Source of the DNA: Epiperipatus broadwayi
Lineage: Eukaryota > Onychophora > Udeonychophora > Euonychophora > Peripatidae
Length of the DNA stretch: 64,000 nt
Reading direction: 5' to 3'
Assembly (NCBI GenBank): GCA_028023455.1
Contig: JAQFVV010000071.1
Location: 5,474,650-5,538,649 of the forward strand
Part shown: positions 54,629 through 64,000 of the stretch, piece by piece
Numbering within the stretch: position 1 is the first letter of the stretch
How the letters are laid out: every line of letters starts with the position of its first letter
The notes under the pieces: model-generated
Databases searched by the model: none
What the model was told of the DNA's origin: nothing
The model's input: the letters and a program-made list of their open reading frames with translations, nothing else
Translations under genes and position numbers: made by a program

Positions 54629-56152
54629 AATCATTATTAGGTTTGTTTATTATTTTTTATTTTAAGTTAGCATTTAGCATATTATTGAAGACAATAAGAC
54701 GCTACAATAAATTTTTGGTTAGAAACTAATAATTGAACTAATTTAAAAATTAATAAATTGCAAACTTATTTAAATCTTACGACACACTATTTTTTTGGGT
54801 GAGTCAATGTAATAGGTAATTGGTTATGAATAATTTGAGAATAATAGTTTTTTTTAAAAAAAAAATTTTAATTATATATTATTTATTTTTTGTAATGAAA
54901 GTTTTTTTCTTGAATGAATGGTGTATGTTGATATATTTAAATTATAAAATTTAATTTGCGTAAAATGTTGATAACATAAGGCAAAATTTTTCCAGATTAC
55001 AAAGATGTTGCACCTATTTGGATTATGTTATAAATAATTAATCTGGGTATCTGCTATGTATTAGTTACTAAAGTTTACATTAGGTGGCACTACTGTGGTA
55101 AAAAAAAAGTATATTGCCGAAACAGCAATGCGTGAGTTGGAATTATGTGATATTTTATTGGTTTTAAATAATTATCATGCAGTCTGTTGTATGGATGATC
55201 ATGTGACATTCAAGCACCAAAGTGATAAGTTGATCACAGCAGTTTCTCTCAGCTGACCAAATTTGACTCTTATATGTCAGTCATTCTATTACTTCAATGA
55301 ACTATGCTCCAGGTACTTCTCAGTTCGTTGCTTAAACTGTATATTTTAAGCAAGCACATCTTTTAATAAGATAATATTTTTTTTAAAAAAATGGTTTGAT
55401 CTATATAATCAAATTAAATACAGTGAAGCCACAAATTAAACTATATCAATATACTCCAACTATAGACATTTTAAAAATATATAAATAAACAAAAAAGAAT
55501 TCTAAAATTTGTAAATTCAGTAGTACATTTTACAATATGCCAGTAGTCATTTTTCATCTCAGAGCATACTATCATATTTTTTTAAAAGTATTTTTAATTT
55601 GAAAATTTAATAAATTTTATATGACAGTAGCCTTTTTTTTATACTTTGGGGTGCATTTTGCAATCATGTTAATAATAAAATTTATTTGGTTTGTGTTGAA
55701 AGCAGCTACAATTTATTCCTCCTTTATTATCCTTTCCAAATTTAGTGTATACGATTTTGCATAATCCATTATTACTAAGGATAATGCTGAAAGTTTTACA
55801 AAATTTAATAAAATTTATAAAATTGATACAGACTTTAAAATATCAAAACAACTAGAAAGGATGTAGTGTACTGAAAATGAGATTACTACTACATTTCGAT
55901 AGGGGGGAAGTTATTGGAAAAATAAAGTATATGGCCCAAAGCATACTTAATTGTGATAAAAGTCAGTCATTATACAATTCGTTTTATATAAAAAATAAGG
56001 ATACAGTACAGAAAGCCTTTTTAATTTATTAGTAACACATAATTTTTAGATGTGTAACATGCATGTATAAATTAAAGTTATTATTATTAATAGTATTTTA
56101 AAAAAAACATTACTATAACCTGAACTTTTCTATTCATATTTTACATCAGTGT

Positions 56153-56186
<34 letters not shown>

Positions 56187-56223
56187 AAAAGTACTGTATA
56201 CTTGTGTTGTGTTTATATATATA
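54629..56223. other. A/T-rich DNA
   Basis: A short family B-like piece (GGTGGCACTACTGTGG at 55083) is followed by ATTGCCGAAACAGCAATGCG, a small hairpin. (TA)n(TG)n at 56155-56186. Nothing else. Confidence 0.45.
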
Positions 56224-56788
56224 TGTAACAAACACAGTGTCAAATAAATGTTAGAATATTTTTATTTGTATACGTATACAATAATGTTTACTATACTGTA
56301 TGCCTCATACATTGGTCATGCAACTATTAATGTAAGAGGCTTCAAGTGCTCTTCTAAGTTTCTCTAACATTCTCGACTGTACCCTGACAGCTTTCCTCGT
56401 GTATGAGTATGGTGGCACTTCCAGTTGTTTTATGACAGTTTTCTTCATGTCTACTTTATAATTTATCAGTTTCTAGTTTTAATATGAACTTATCTCACTG
56501 ATTTAGAATATAATGAATAATGTGTGAACTGTTGTTCATCTCTAACAGTATTATCTGGCATTCATTTTAACTGGACTGACTATTTGTAGCCAGATGTCCT
56601 TCTATAATAAGAGCAATTGGATTTTTTGAGCATCATCAGTTATTCTGTTCTCCTATTGACTCCTACCTATTAATCTGTTCTCCTATTGGATATGAAACCT
56701 ATCTATTGGTCTGCAATGATGAATGTGCAATTCAATCAAGATAAGATGGAATTTGGATTTCATTAGTTGATGATAAAGTGAAATATCA
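56224..56788 (-). repeat. 3' LTR of a minus-strand LTR retrotransposon
   Basis: On the minus strand it runs from TGATATTTCACTTTATC to CTGTGTTTGTTACA (TG...CA). It is homologous throughout to the split LTR at 58410-59606 (shared AATGTAAG, ACTGGACTGACTA, CATCATCA.CTATT). The two differ considerably, so the element is old. Orientation is set by the polypurine tract next to it. Confidence 0.8.
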
Positions 56789-56793
56789 TCTTA

Positions 56794-56807
56794 CCTCTCC
56801 CTCTTCT
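56794..56807 (-). promoter_or_regulatory. polypurine tract of the LTR element
   Basis: AGAAGAGGGAGAGG on the minus strand, four bases before the 3' LTR start. Such tracts prime plus-strand DNA synthesis in LTR retrotransposons. Confidence 0.7.
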
Positions 56808-57176
56808 GGCAAAAATTACTCTTAAAAATGTAGTCATTCAGATGGTTTGGTAGATTTCTTTGTTGCTTCCTAACTTCATGAGGTTTGTTAACTTCATCAG
56901 CAAGTCAGTGTCTTCATGTGTAGATCTGGTGACTTTGAATTTTGTATGCATCACTTCCGGATGATGACCGTTCACTGTTGATTGATGGAATATAGTTCAT
57001 TCTTAGTTGTCTCTGCTGTTTGAACATCCACTGTTTACAATTCTTTTACTTTGATCACAATTACTCAGACTCACTTTCTTATTTCCTTGAACATATGTCA
57101 TACAATTTGAGCACCTATCTGCACTTTAGAAATTTTATTTTCATGGATTGACCTAATATTCAAATCCAGTTCACTA

Positions 57177-57365
57177 TTAACCTTTTGATAAATTCTTTTT
57201 GATATTGCTGTTAACAGTAACTGCAAAATCCAAATGATTGAACCAGTCATGGCCTAATAAATTACTATGCTTACTAGAAGAAGCAACATGAGGCAAATTA
57301 ATTGTTTTACTAACTTTTTTTTGACCCAAGAATAATATTTGATTGCCTTGATAGTCAATAATCAT
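57177..57365 (-). pseudogene. gypsy-like aspartic protease, C-terminal half
   Basis: DYQGNQILFLGQKKV, INLPHVASSS and NLLGHDWFNHLDF fit the second half of gypsy-type retropepsins (I.G...V.........LP..V.......LLGRDWL..). Retropepsin cleaves the Gag-Pol polyprotein. The catalytic DTG/DSG triad lies upstream and is not seen in frame. Confidence 0.75.
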
Positions 57366-57458
57366 TCTCTCATTAGGATGCAGATGATTCTATTAACGAT
57401 AGCTCACATTTTTTAGCATAATGGATATATGCAAGCCTGGTATCCAGTTCCACTGATA

Positions 57459-57659
57459 TTAGCATATTATTAATAATAATTTTATGTTTGAATGTAGAGT
57501 CAATTCTGCTAAATAATTTATACAAGCATTGATATTATTTGATTTTACATTACCCTCTAGTTTTTTGGGGTGGAATTTTCTATTCTTTTCTAAGCATACT
57601 ATATCCCTGGCATGGCTATTATGTGTCTGTTTTAGTTTGTCACATCTATAATAAACCAT
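57459..57659 (-). pseudogene. Gag nucleocapsid zinc-knuckle remnant
   Basis: YRCDKLKQTHNSHARDIVCL then KNRKFHPKK resembles two adjoining CCHC knuckles (C..C.....H....C, then C..C...GH) with several cysteines lost. It lies upstream of the protease as expected for Gag. Confidence 0.5.
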
Positions 57660-57852
57660 AATAATATTATTATCGATAGTGGATCCTATAAGCTCATTCT
57701 GATCTGAAAAGTCTTTAAACGATCTGACTTTCTGATTAGTTTTAATGCATACTGGTTCAAATTATTGTAGGTTCAGCCAGCATTTCTTGTGAGACATATG
57801 AGTCAAACATGAAATCAGATACATCAACATCTTGATCTTTAGATTATGGTCT

Positions 57853-58044
57853 TTAGTTCCACAAATGAAGTGGTCTCTCAGAGCTTTGTTTAAAAAATTC
57901 CAAAGTTGCAGCTAAATGTAACCATCCTAAACTTAGAAGCAAAATCTTGAAGTGATATATCTGCATTATTGCTGGGGGTTTAAGACAGAAAAACAATGTT
58001 AGTAGAGATAGTGCTTTGCCTAAACTAAGCTCAGCTGGAAGCAA
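57853..58044 (-). pseudogene. probable Gag fragment
   Basis: A frame of 63 residues (LPAELSLGKALSLLTLFFCL, later LEFFKQSSERPLHLWN) between the 5' LTR and the zinc knuckle. Position suggests Gag. The sequence itself is not recognisable and may be read in the wrong frame. Confidence 0.3.
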
Positions 58045-58409
58045 GGGAACTGCTTTGGAATGTAAGATCTTGTAAATTTGAGATCCACAAATGTGGCTAA
58101 CTTTAAGTCAGGCTTTTTAATTTGATTAGCTTGCATACAGAAAAGCATTCAAATCATATAGGTTGGACAATTTTTAGAATGGACCAGAACAAATTTTTTT
58201 CTTGCCATGAGAGAAAAAAAATCAACCTTACAATAAATGAGTAACCACTCATAATTAACTCTTTAACTTTTTTTGATGTTCTAATAATGTTAGTTGCTAA
58301 TTTTTTTAATTAATAACAGATGAAAACAGCTTATGGTGGTATGATCTTGTTGGCTGTGCCAAATCTATATATATATATATATATGGGTGTATATGTGTAT
58401 ACATGTGTG

Positions 58410-59606
58410 TGTAATAAACACAGAATCCTATAAAATATGATTAGAATATTTTATTAATGTATGTGCAATATATTTACAAATATATAATATAGGGAGCACA
58501 CCAATAGCTCTAACAAGCTCTTATTGATGCATGCCACAAGAGAAAGCATTTAAATTGTTAAAACTCTATCTAGAATTATTCCTATCTCATACCAATCACT
58601 TTCAAGCCTTTGGCTTACTTCAGTGAGGGACTAGGCCATTCAGACATTAGACCTAAAATACTAACTCAAAAGCCAGAACTTATCTAATATGTACTTATTA
58701 AGTAAAAAATTTCAGATTTTGTACTTAATAGTCACCTATTAGATAAGTGCTGCCTTTTGAATTGGTATTTTAGATCGAGTGTGCTAGTTGGATTTAAAGA
58801 CATTGACATGTCTGAACATTTCACATTTTCTACTTAATAGTTATGGATTGGATAAGTGCTAGCTTTTGAGTTGGGTATTTTAGATCTAGTGTCTGAATAT
58901 TCTAGCTCCTAAAAGTGAGTCGAAAGCTCAAAACTGATCGGACTGAGGATAGGAATAATTCTAGGTAGAGATTTTAAATGCTTTCTCTTGTGGCACTTAT
59001 CAATAAGAGCTTCTTAGAACTATTGGAATGATCCCTATATTATAATATCTGTAATACAACCTTAAAATAAGTCACATGATATATGATTTGCTTTATTGAT
59101 TAATATATTTACAACTATTTACAATAATGTTTGCAATTCCATATGCCTGATACATTACCTGTGGTATAACATTTGGTTCAATGCAATTATTAATGTAAGG
59201 AACATCAGGTGTCTCTCTCGGTTTCCCTAACATTTCCAGATGTACCATGACAGCTTGTTTTTTGTGCAGGTATAGTTACACTTCCAGCTATTCTATGACA
59301 ATTTGCCTTATGTCTAGTTTACAATCTACCAATTTCCATTTCTAAAGTGAACTTACCCCACTGCTTTAGTCCTAAAGAATAAAGTGCACAGTGTCATTCA
59401 GCTTTGACAGTTGTTGTCTGACTTTACTTCCAACTGGACTGACTACATGTAACCAGACATCCTGTCATAATAAAATCAATGGGATTTACTGAGTATCATC
59501 AACTATTGACCTGCTTCTACTATTGAATATGACTCCTATCTATTGATCTGTGGTGAAAACGGAATCTGGACCAGTCCATTAATTGAAGGTGAGATGAGAT
59601 GTCACA
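58410..59606 (-). repeat. 5' LTR of the same element, split by an insertion
   Basis: Minus strand: TGTGACATCTCATCTC (from 59606) ... CTGTGTTTATTACA (to 58410), matching the 3' LTR. The stretch at about 58485-59050 has no counterpart in the 3' LTR and is an inserted foldback element. Without it the LTR is about 0.6 kb, like its partner. Confidence 0.75.
58485..59050. mobile_element. 560-bp foldback element inserted in the LTR
   Basis: Outer arms: TATAATATAGGGAGCACACC AATAG ... against ... AACTATTGGAATGATCCCTATATTATA. CTCTTATTGATGCATGCCAC, GAGAAAGCATTTAAA and AGAATTATTCCTATC all return inverted. The middle holds three versions of TTAATAG...GGATAAGTGCTRGCTTTTGA. The minus strand at 58599-58623 has CTGAAGT AAGCC AAA GGCTT GAAAG, a hairpin like the PLE motif. 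Confidence 0.7.
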
Positions 59607-60630
59607 ATTTGCAGTTCAACAAATAATATGTATTTTATTGTGATCAAAGTTTATTAACAAAATGTGAGCTATTATATATATATATATAATGTATAAATAC
59701 ATGTGAGGAAAGCTTAGAACAAAGTGAAGCTAATATCACGATCTGCTAAGAAAAAAATGTGATAAAGTGAGAGAAAAGGCAACTGGGGACTAATAGATTA
59801 TCCTAAGAAGAGAACGATTCATCTGAAAAGTAGAAAACATTGAGATGATGATGTTGACATAGAAAATGTTTAAGAACGAATTTAGACGCATATCCATAAT
59901 ATAAGAACAAATCATGAATCAATACAAAAAATTATCTAACCTCAGTGGCAAGTTTGTTTGTTTTCTACACTTGTGTTTTGTTTTATTGTCAAACAAATCT
60001 GAAATTCCTAAGCTAATTATTTTCTGACTCTTATTAGATGATAACTAGATTGGCTATGTATACAAATTTAAAAGTTACAATATTTTTATTGTGGAATATT
60101 TTCAACTAGCTTAAAAATCTACATCCAGATCTGAAATTGGGTTCATTAGTATGTTAATCATGTGATGCAAATCTAATTCAGGGTATCTCGTATATATACG
60201 TATATTGGTTTAGAAAAATATCATGGAAAAAGTGTAATTAAACTAAAATAAAATTTTATTATTTTCCACAAATTGTTCTACTGTCTAGTTTAATTGATGG
60301 ACGGAATATATTATATAATAAAATTTTAAGCCTTTGCTTTCTCAAAGGTCTCGTGAGTCAAGATATGGAACTAACTTATTTACCGACAGAACTGCCTTTG
60401 GCTTTTAGAGATTTAATTTACACTTAATTTAAAAATACTCCAAAAAGAGGTGATGCTAGGTCATCGCTGTGAATAGACTTTGAGTGAAAGTAATTACTGG
60501 TTTGATCTGCACTAAGCAACTTGAGAGAAATTAAATACCAGGATTAGGGAAACAAATGGAAAGCTAAGATAGTAAAAAAAAATTATAAAAATAAAATAAA
60601 ATGTATGAATACATGCACACATATTTTATA
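59607..60630. other. A/T-rich DNA, no recognisable feature
   Basis: A (TA)n run lies at 59674. Nothing else assigned. Confidence 0.45.
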
Positions 60631-60634
60631 CTAT

Positions 60635-60910
60635 CATTATCACCATCGTTTTCAACCATTATTGATCGACTACAGGTCGGAGGTCTCCCAAATTTAATCC
60701 ATCGTCTCCGATCTCAAGCCCCTCTTCTCCACATTATTCGAGCCTATTTCTTTATTTTATTCATCCATCTCACATGCGAACTCTTTCTAGGTCTTTTACA
60801 ATCTTTTGAAATTTAATTTAACATTTCAACTGACCATCTTATTATCATTTCTTCTAACAATATGTCCATCCCAACAGTAGTTCAGTCTCTTACATTTTTA
60901 TATACTTCTC
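60635..60910 (-). mobile_element. RTE-like LINE fragment R7
   Basis: The minus strand corresponds to the end of the 46-kb copy: tail GGTTGAAAACGATGGTGATA, RDRRRW-like GATCGGAGACGATGGATTAA, and GACCTAGAAAGAGTTCGCAT GTGAGATGGATGAATAAA equivalent to RPRKRPHVRWMDE. Several frame breaks. Confidence 0.75.
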
Positions 60911-61270
60911 AATATATGTCGCTGATATACATATTATATATGTATGTTATGCTAAACCACATTAGCTAATGGATTAGTAGGACTTTTGCCCATGTGTGAT
61001 TAAAGTTATAATGCTTTATTAATTAATCATTATATTTAGTGTTCAAAAGTAAAAATGTAAAACTTCAGAATGATTACACACACACCCCGTCACATTTATT
61101 GTTTATTGTTAATAGAGGGCTTTCATTGTACATTATGTTTGTTTTTGCTTATATTATAGAATTGGTTTGTCAGTTGTAGTATTTTAATAGATACTATACT
61201 GTATTTATACATGTTAGGTAATAATCTTGGATGAAGTTAAATAAAGTCAAACTTCAAAACTTTGTCCTAG
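60911..61270. other. A/T-rich DNA, no recognisable feature
   Basis: Nothing assigned. Confidence 0.45.
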
Positions 61271-61364
61271 TATACATGGTATATGAGCACAGACTTTCAC
61301 ACGACCCACCACTCTCCGCACTATCTTATGTCACTGATACACTTGAACACATATATGCTGAAAA

Positions 61365-61432
61365 GATAAATAATCACCAATATACGTATTTCATGCTAAA
61401 CCAGCAATCATCAGTTGGTCCAGATTACCACC
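61365..61432 (-). ncRNA. hammerhead ribozyme, family C (core intact)
   Basis: Minus strand: AATC - TGG - ACCAA - CTGATGA - TTGCT GGTTT AGCAT - GAAA - TACGTAT - A - TTGGT - GATT. Core complete, stem I 5 bp perfect, stem III ATAC/GTAT. The only flaw is T-T at the first stem II pair (G-C in copy 48454). The TGG bulge and outer helix resemble the peripheral elements of natural hammerheads. Confidence 0.82.
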
Positions 61433-61829
61433 TCTACACATATATGCTATAAATGCTCAGATATATATTAAGATAGCCAATCCTCATACTTTAATGGACA
61501 GGCTTCAATCTACTCTACACTCCAACTCTTCAACCGTCCATCCAATCAAAAATCTGATGATGGAATGCTCAAAGGCCAACCTGAGGCTGGGATTCTTGTC
61601 AAACCCATGCTGACCTAAGATCAATCTGACCCCTCATGTACAGGACATAATCCATTTAATACATATACAAGGTCACCTCAGGGTGGCCTTTGAGCATTCC
61701 ATCATCAGATTTTCAATTGGATGGATGGTTGTAGAGTTGGAGTGTGGAATAGATTGAAGCCTGTCCATTAAAGTATAAGGTTTGGCTATCTTAATATATA
61801 TCTGAGCACTTATAGCATATATGTGAAGA

Positions 61830-61897
61830 GATGGTAATCTGGACCAACTGATGATTGCTGGTTTGGCATGAAATATGTATATTGGTGATTATTTATC
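61830..61897 (+). ncRNA. hammerhead ribozyme, family C (core intact, tandem unit)
   Basis: ACCAA - CTGATGA - TTGCT GGTTT GGCAT - GAAA - TATGTATA - TTGGT. Core complete, stem I perfect. Stem II has T-T at the first pair and a T-G pair at the loop end. Stem III is ATAT/GTAT with one T-G pair. Confidence 0.8.
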
Positions 61898-62205
61898 TTT
61901 TCAGCATATATCTTCTGTTCAAGTGTATCAGTGATATGAGATAGTGGAGAATGGTGGGTCATGTGAAATTCTGTGCTCATATACCCTATATATTACATAT
62001 ATGTCTGCCCATCCCTTGTATATGTATTAAATGGATTGTCCTGTACATGAGGGGTCAGATTGATCCCAGGTCAACATGGATGTGACAACAATCTCAGCCT
62101 CAGGGTGGCCTTTGAGCATTCCATCATCATATTTTCAATTGGATGGATGGTTGAAGAGTTGGAGTGTGGAGTAGATTGAAGCCTGTCTATTAAAGTATGA
62201 GGATT

Positions 62206-62240
<35 letters not shown>

Positions 62241-62245
<5 letters not shown>

Positions 62246-64000
62246 TAACCATATATTTTAGTATAAAATATATTAATTGATGTAACTAATATAAAAATTT
62301 CTCTTTCTTCTTTTGGTGATTTGATTGGCTTGAGCTGCACTTTGAACAGATTACTCTCTTATATTATTTTAATAAATTTAAGTTTGCTTCTTCCCATACA
62401 CTAACTCATATCAAAATGTTTAACTTTTTAAAAATTTGACAACACATAAAAATTTGGTAAAATATTATTAAAAATAATATTTTGTTTTATTTGTTTAAAA
62501 TGATCTTAAATTATTATTTCTATTAAATTTACAGAACCATTTATTCAGTTAAAATTAATTATTAAAAATAAATACAGTAATTACGTATGCGTCTCAATGT
62601 AAAAAGAAAAGAGCGCGAATTTAAGAGAAGATTGTCTGATAGTTTGCTTTTTGGAGGGAGAAAGAAAGGAAAATGGTAAAGGCAAATGGTGTAAATTTGA
62701 TAAGCTTATTTTAAAATAGTTAATAAGTAAACTGATTACCACAAAATTTGCTATAAACGTAAATATAACATAGTGGTAATTAATTATAAGATGAATTGCT
62801 AAATTTAAAAGTCTGTTCAAGTCGGCTGGCCAAGTGGATCGAATCACCGGTAATAAATTTTCCAATATTACATTTTAAAATGTCGGAGCTTCCCAGTTTA
62901 AGTTTGAAAGAATTAAATACAAGATTTTGGTATGTTTTGAAATATTTATTATTCTACAATTTGGAAAAAATTAAATAAGTATTTTAATTACAGAAGTTTT
63001 ATGAATATGAAAATTTGTTTTTTAAAAAAAAGAAGAATTTTAAGTTAAAGTAAAGTGTTAAAGCTATCAAAATATTTTAATATTTCCGTTTTTAATTCTA
63101 ATAAAATATAATATTGATTGATATTTAACTTTACAATGCCAGTAATATTTGCTAGTTAATTTGTTTAACATTTGGATAATAAACATTCTTCAAATAATTA
63201 ATCAAAGCTATTTTATAATTTTATCGTCGGTTTAAAAAATGAATAAATTAATTGCTGTAATTAGTATTCCTGGATTAACGCGTGGATAAATAAATACTTG
63301 CATGGATGTGATAAACTTGGAACACTTTTGATAGAGAGATGTAGAGATTAATAACTTTATGAAAAACATTTTCATTTAAATTCTGCGTATCATGTATTAA
63401 AATTGTTTCGTGTTTAGGGAGCCACGCAAAATCGTTGATCTAACATTGCTTTTAATAACTAATCAAATGGATAGAATTGCATGTATGGAATTTAACTACA
63501 GTTATAGCTATTACCTCGTATACTTATTATTCTACACATCGTACATGGATACTTATTATTCTACACATCGTACATGGATTCCACGGATCACATTAGGAGT
63601 TATAAAATGCTATACAATTCAATTTGTGATACACACATCTGCTAAAATTCATGTATTGAACTATAAATGCTATACATTTAGTTTTATCACACACACACCA
63701 TTAAATTTTATATATTTGATGAATAATACATTAATTTAATTTTATCGTTATATGAACTTGCATGTGAAGTTCAAAAGTTATATTTATTGAGTTTAAATTA
63801 ATAGGGGTTGAATAAAATATTTATTCAAGAGAATAGCGCTCGCGAAAAAGCTTAAACAGTATTAAATGAATTCATGAGATGTATCAATCTTTGTGAGATG
63901 TTTTGTGAGTCTTTCCAGATTTATATTCCTATGCCAATATTACTTATATTATATTACACATGTTTATTTTAAGCAAGATAAGTAGTACATTAGTTGTCCT
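62241..64000. other. A/T-rich DNA with minor features
   Basis: At 62821-62845 GTCGGCTGGCCAAGTGGATC looks like the 5' part of a tRNA-like sequence (A box) without a matching B box. At about 63516-63577 a 31-bp unit (TACTTATTATTCTACACATC GTACATGGA) is duplicated in tandem. The 109-residue frame at 63410-63739 shows no motif. No gene called. Confidence 0.4.

Larger units (their letters stand above)
56789..58409 (-). mobile_element. internal region of a gypsy-like LTR retrotransposon, pol mostly deleted
   Basis: Minus-strand order: Gag end (58044-57853), zinc-knuckle remnant (57659-57459), aspartic protease end (57365-57177), then a short pol C-terminal tail (about 56900-56815, including PNHLNDYIF, like the PSYLKDYV end of integrases), then a polypurine tract AGAAGAGGGAGAGG at 56794-56807 directly before the 3' LTR. 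Reverse transcriptase, RNase H and the integrase core are missing, so the internal region is about 1.6 kb instead of roughly 4-5 kb. A TGGCACAGCCAACAAG stretch at about 58340-58355 may be the primer-binding neighbourhood, separated from the LTR by a TA/TG microsatellite. Confidence 0.75.
61275..62215. mobile_element. hammerhead repeat family C cluster: inverted pair plus tandem unit
   Basis: 61275-61675 is a unit on the minus strand. 61676-62025 is a unit on the plus strand. From about 62026 the plus-strand unit starts over (CCTCAGGGTGGCCTTTGAGC at 61677 returns at 62098), giving a 421-bp tandem period, and is cut off by a (TA)n run at 62210-62240. Two hammerheads are present, in opposite orientations. 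No protein is encoded. Tandem small units with a type I hammerhead resemble animal retrozymes. Confidence 0.85.

Noticed and set aside
62821-62860. tRNA-like GTCGGCTGGCCAAGTGGATC
   Set aside because: Only an A-box-like half is visible. No T arm or B box follows at a suitable distance.
63410-63739. 109-residue plus-strand frame as a gene
   Set aside because: It spans a 31-bp tandem duplication, starts in ordinary A/T DNA and has no domain signature.

Overview
The window looks like intergenic or intronic DNA from a metazoan, most likely an invertebrate. It is strongly A+T-rich, has no dense reading frames, and carries animal-type transposable elements: RTE-like LINEs, Penelope-like elements (PLEs), Merlin, mariner, hAT, a gypsy-like LTR element and tRNA-derived SINEs. 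The species cannot be named from the sequence. I found no host protein-coding gene and no complete rRNA or tRNA gene. Every recognisable protein fragment belongs to a transposable element and almost all are 5'-truncated or broken. Most long reading frames here are microsatellite or A/T artefacts.

Layout. 0-5 kb: two SINE S1 copies, an S2 SINE cluster, the 3' end of an unidentified retroelement (family E) and a perfect (TTA)n tract of about 280 bp. 5-10 kb: foldback family B, microsatellites, tandem family D and a degraded mariner. 10-16 kb: RTE fragments, a PLE GIY-YIG fragment and a clean 398-bp hAT-type element with an 8-bp target duplication. 16-27 kb: mostly bare A/T-rich DNA with SINEs, hairpin elements and RTE fragments. 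27-33 kb: SINEs, a second family E copy, Merlin and another LINE. 33-49 kb: SINEs, hairpin elements, a PLE fragment, hammerhead-bearing repeats, RTE copies and two short non-autonomous DNA transposons. 49-55 kb: a 2.6-kb palindrome of two inverted PLE 3' ends. 56-60 kb: an internally deleted minus-strand LTR retrotransposon whose 5' LTR is split by a foldback element. 61-64 kb: an inverted and partly tandem cluster of hammerhead repeats, then bare DNA.

The most interesting content is repeat family C. Its copies near 21.6, 32.7, 37.3, 38.6, 48.5, 61.4 and 61.9 kb carry a readable type I hammerhead ribozyme (CTGATGA core, stem II hairpin, GAAA, very short stem III, closing stem I). Two copies near 33.4 and 42.3 kb are decayed. 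At 61.7-62.2 kb the family is tandem with a period of 421 bp. Small tandem units with type I hammerheads resemble metazoan retrozymes and the Schistosoma SM-alpha repeats. PLE tails in the same window carry a related CTGAAGA-A-hairpin-(G/A)AAAC motif. PLEs have been proposed as the machinery that mobilises retrozymes, so helper and dependent families may sit side by side here. Both repeatedly occur as inverted pairs.
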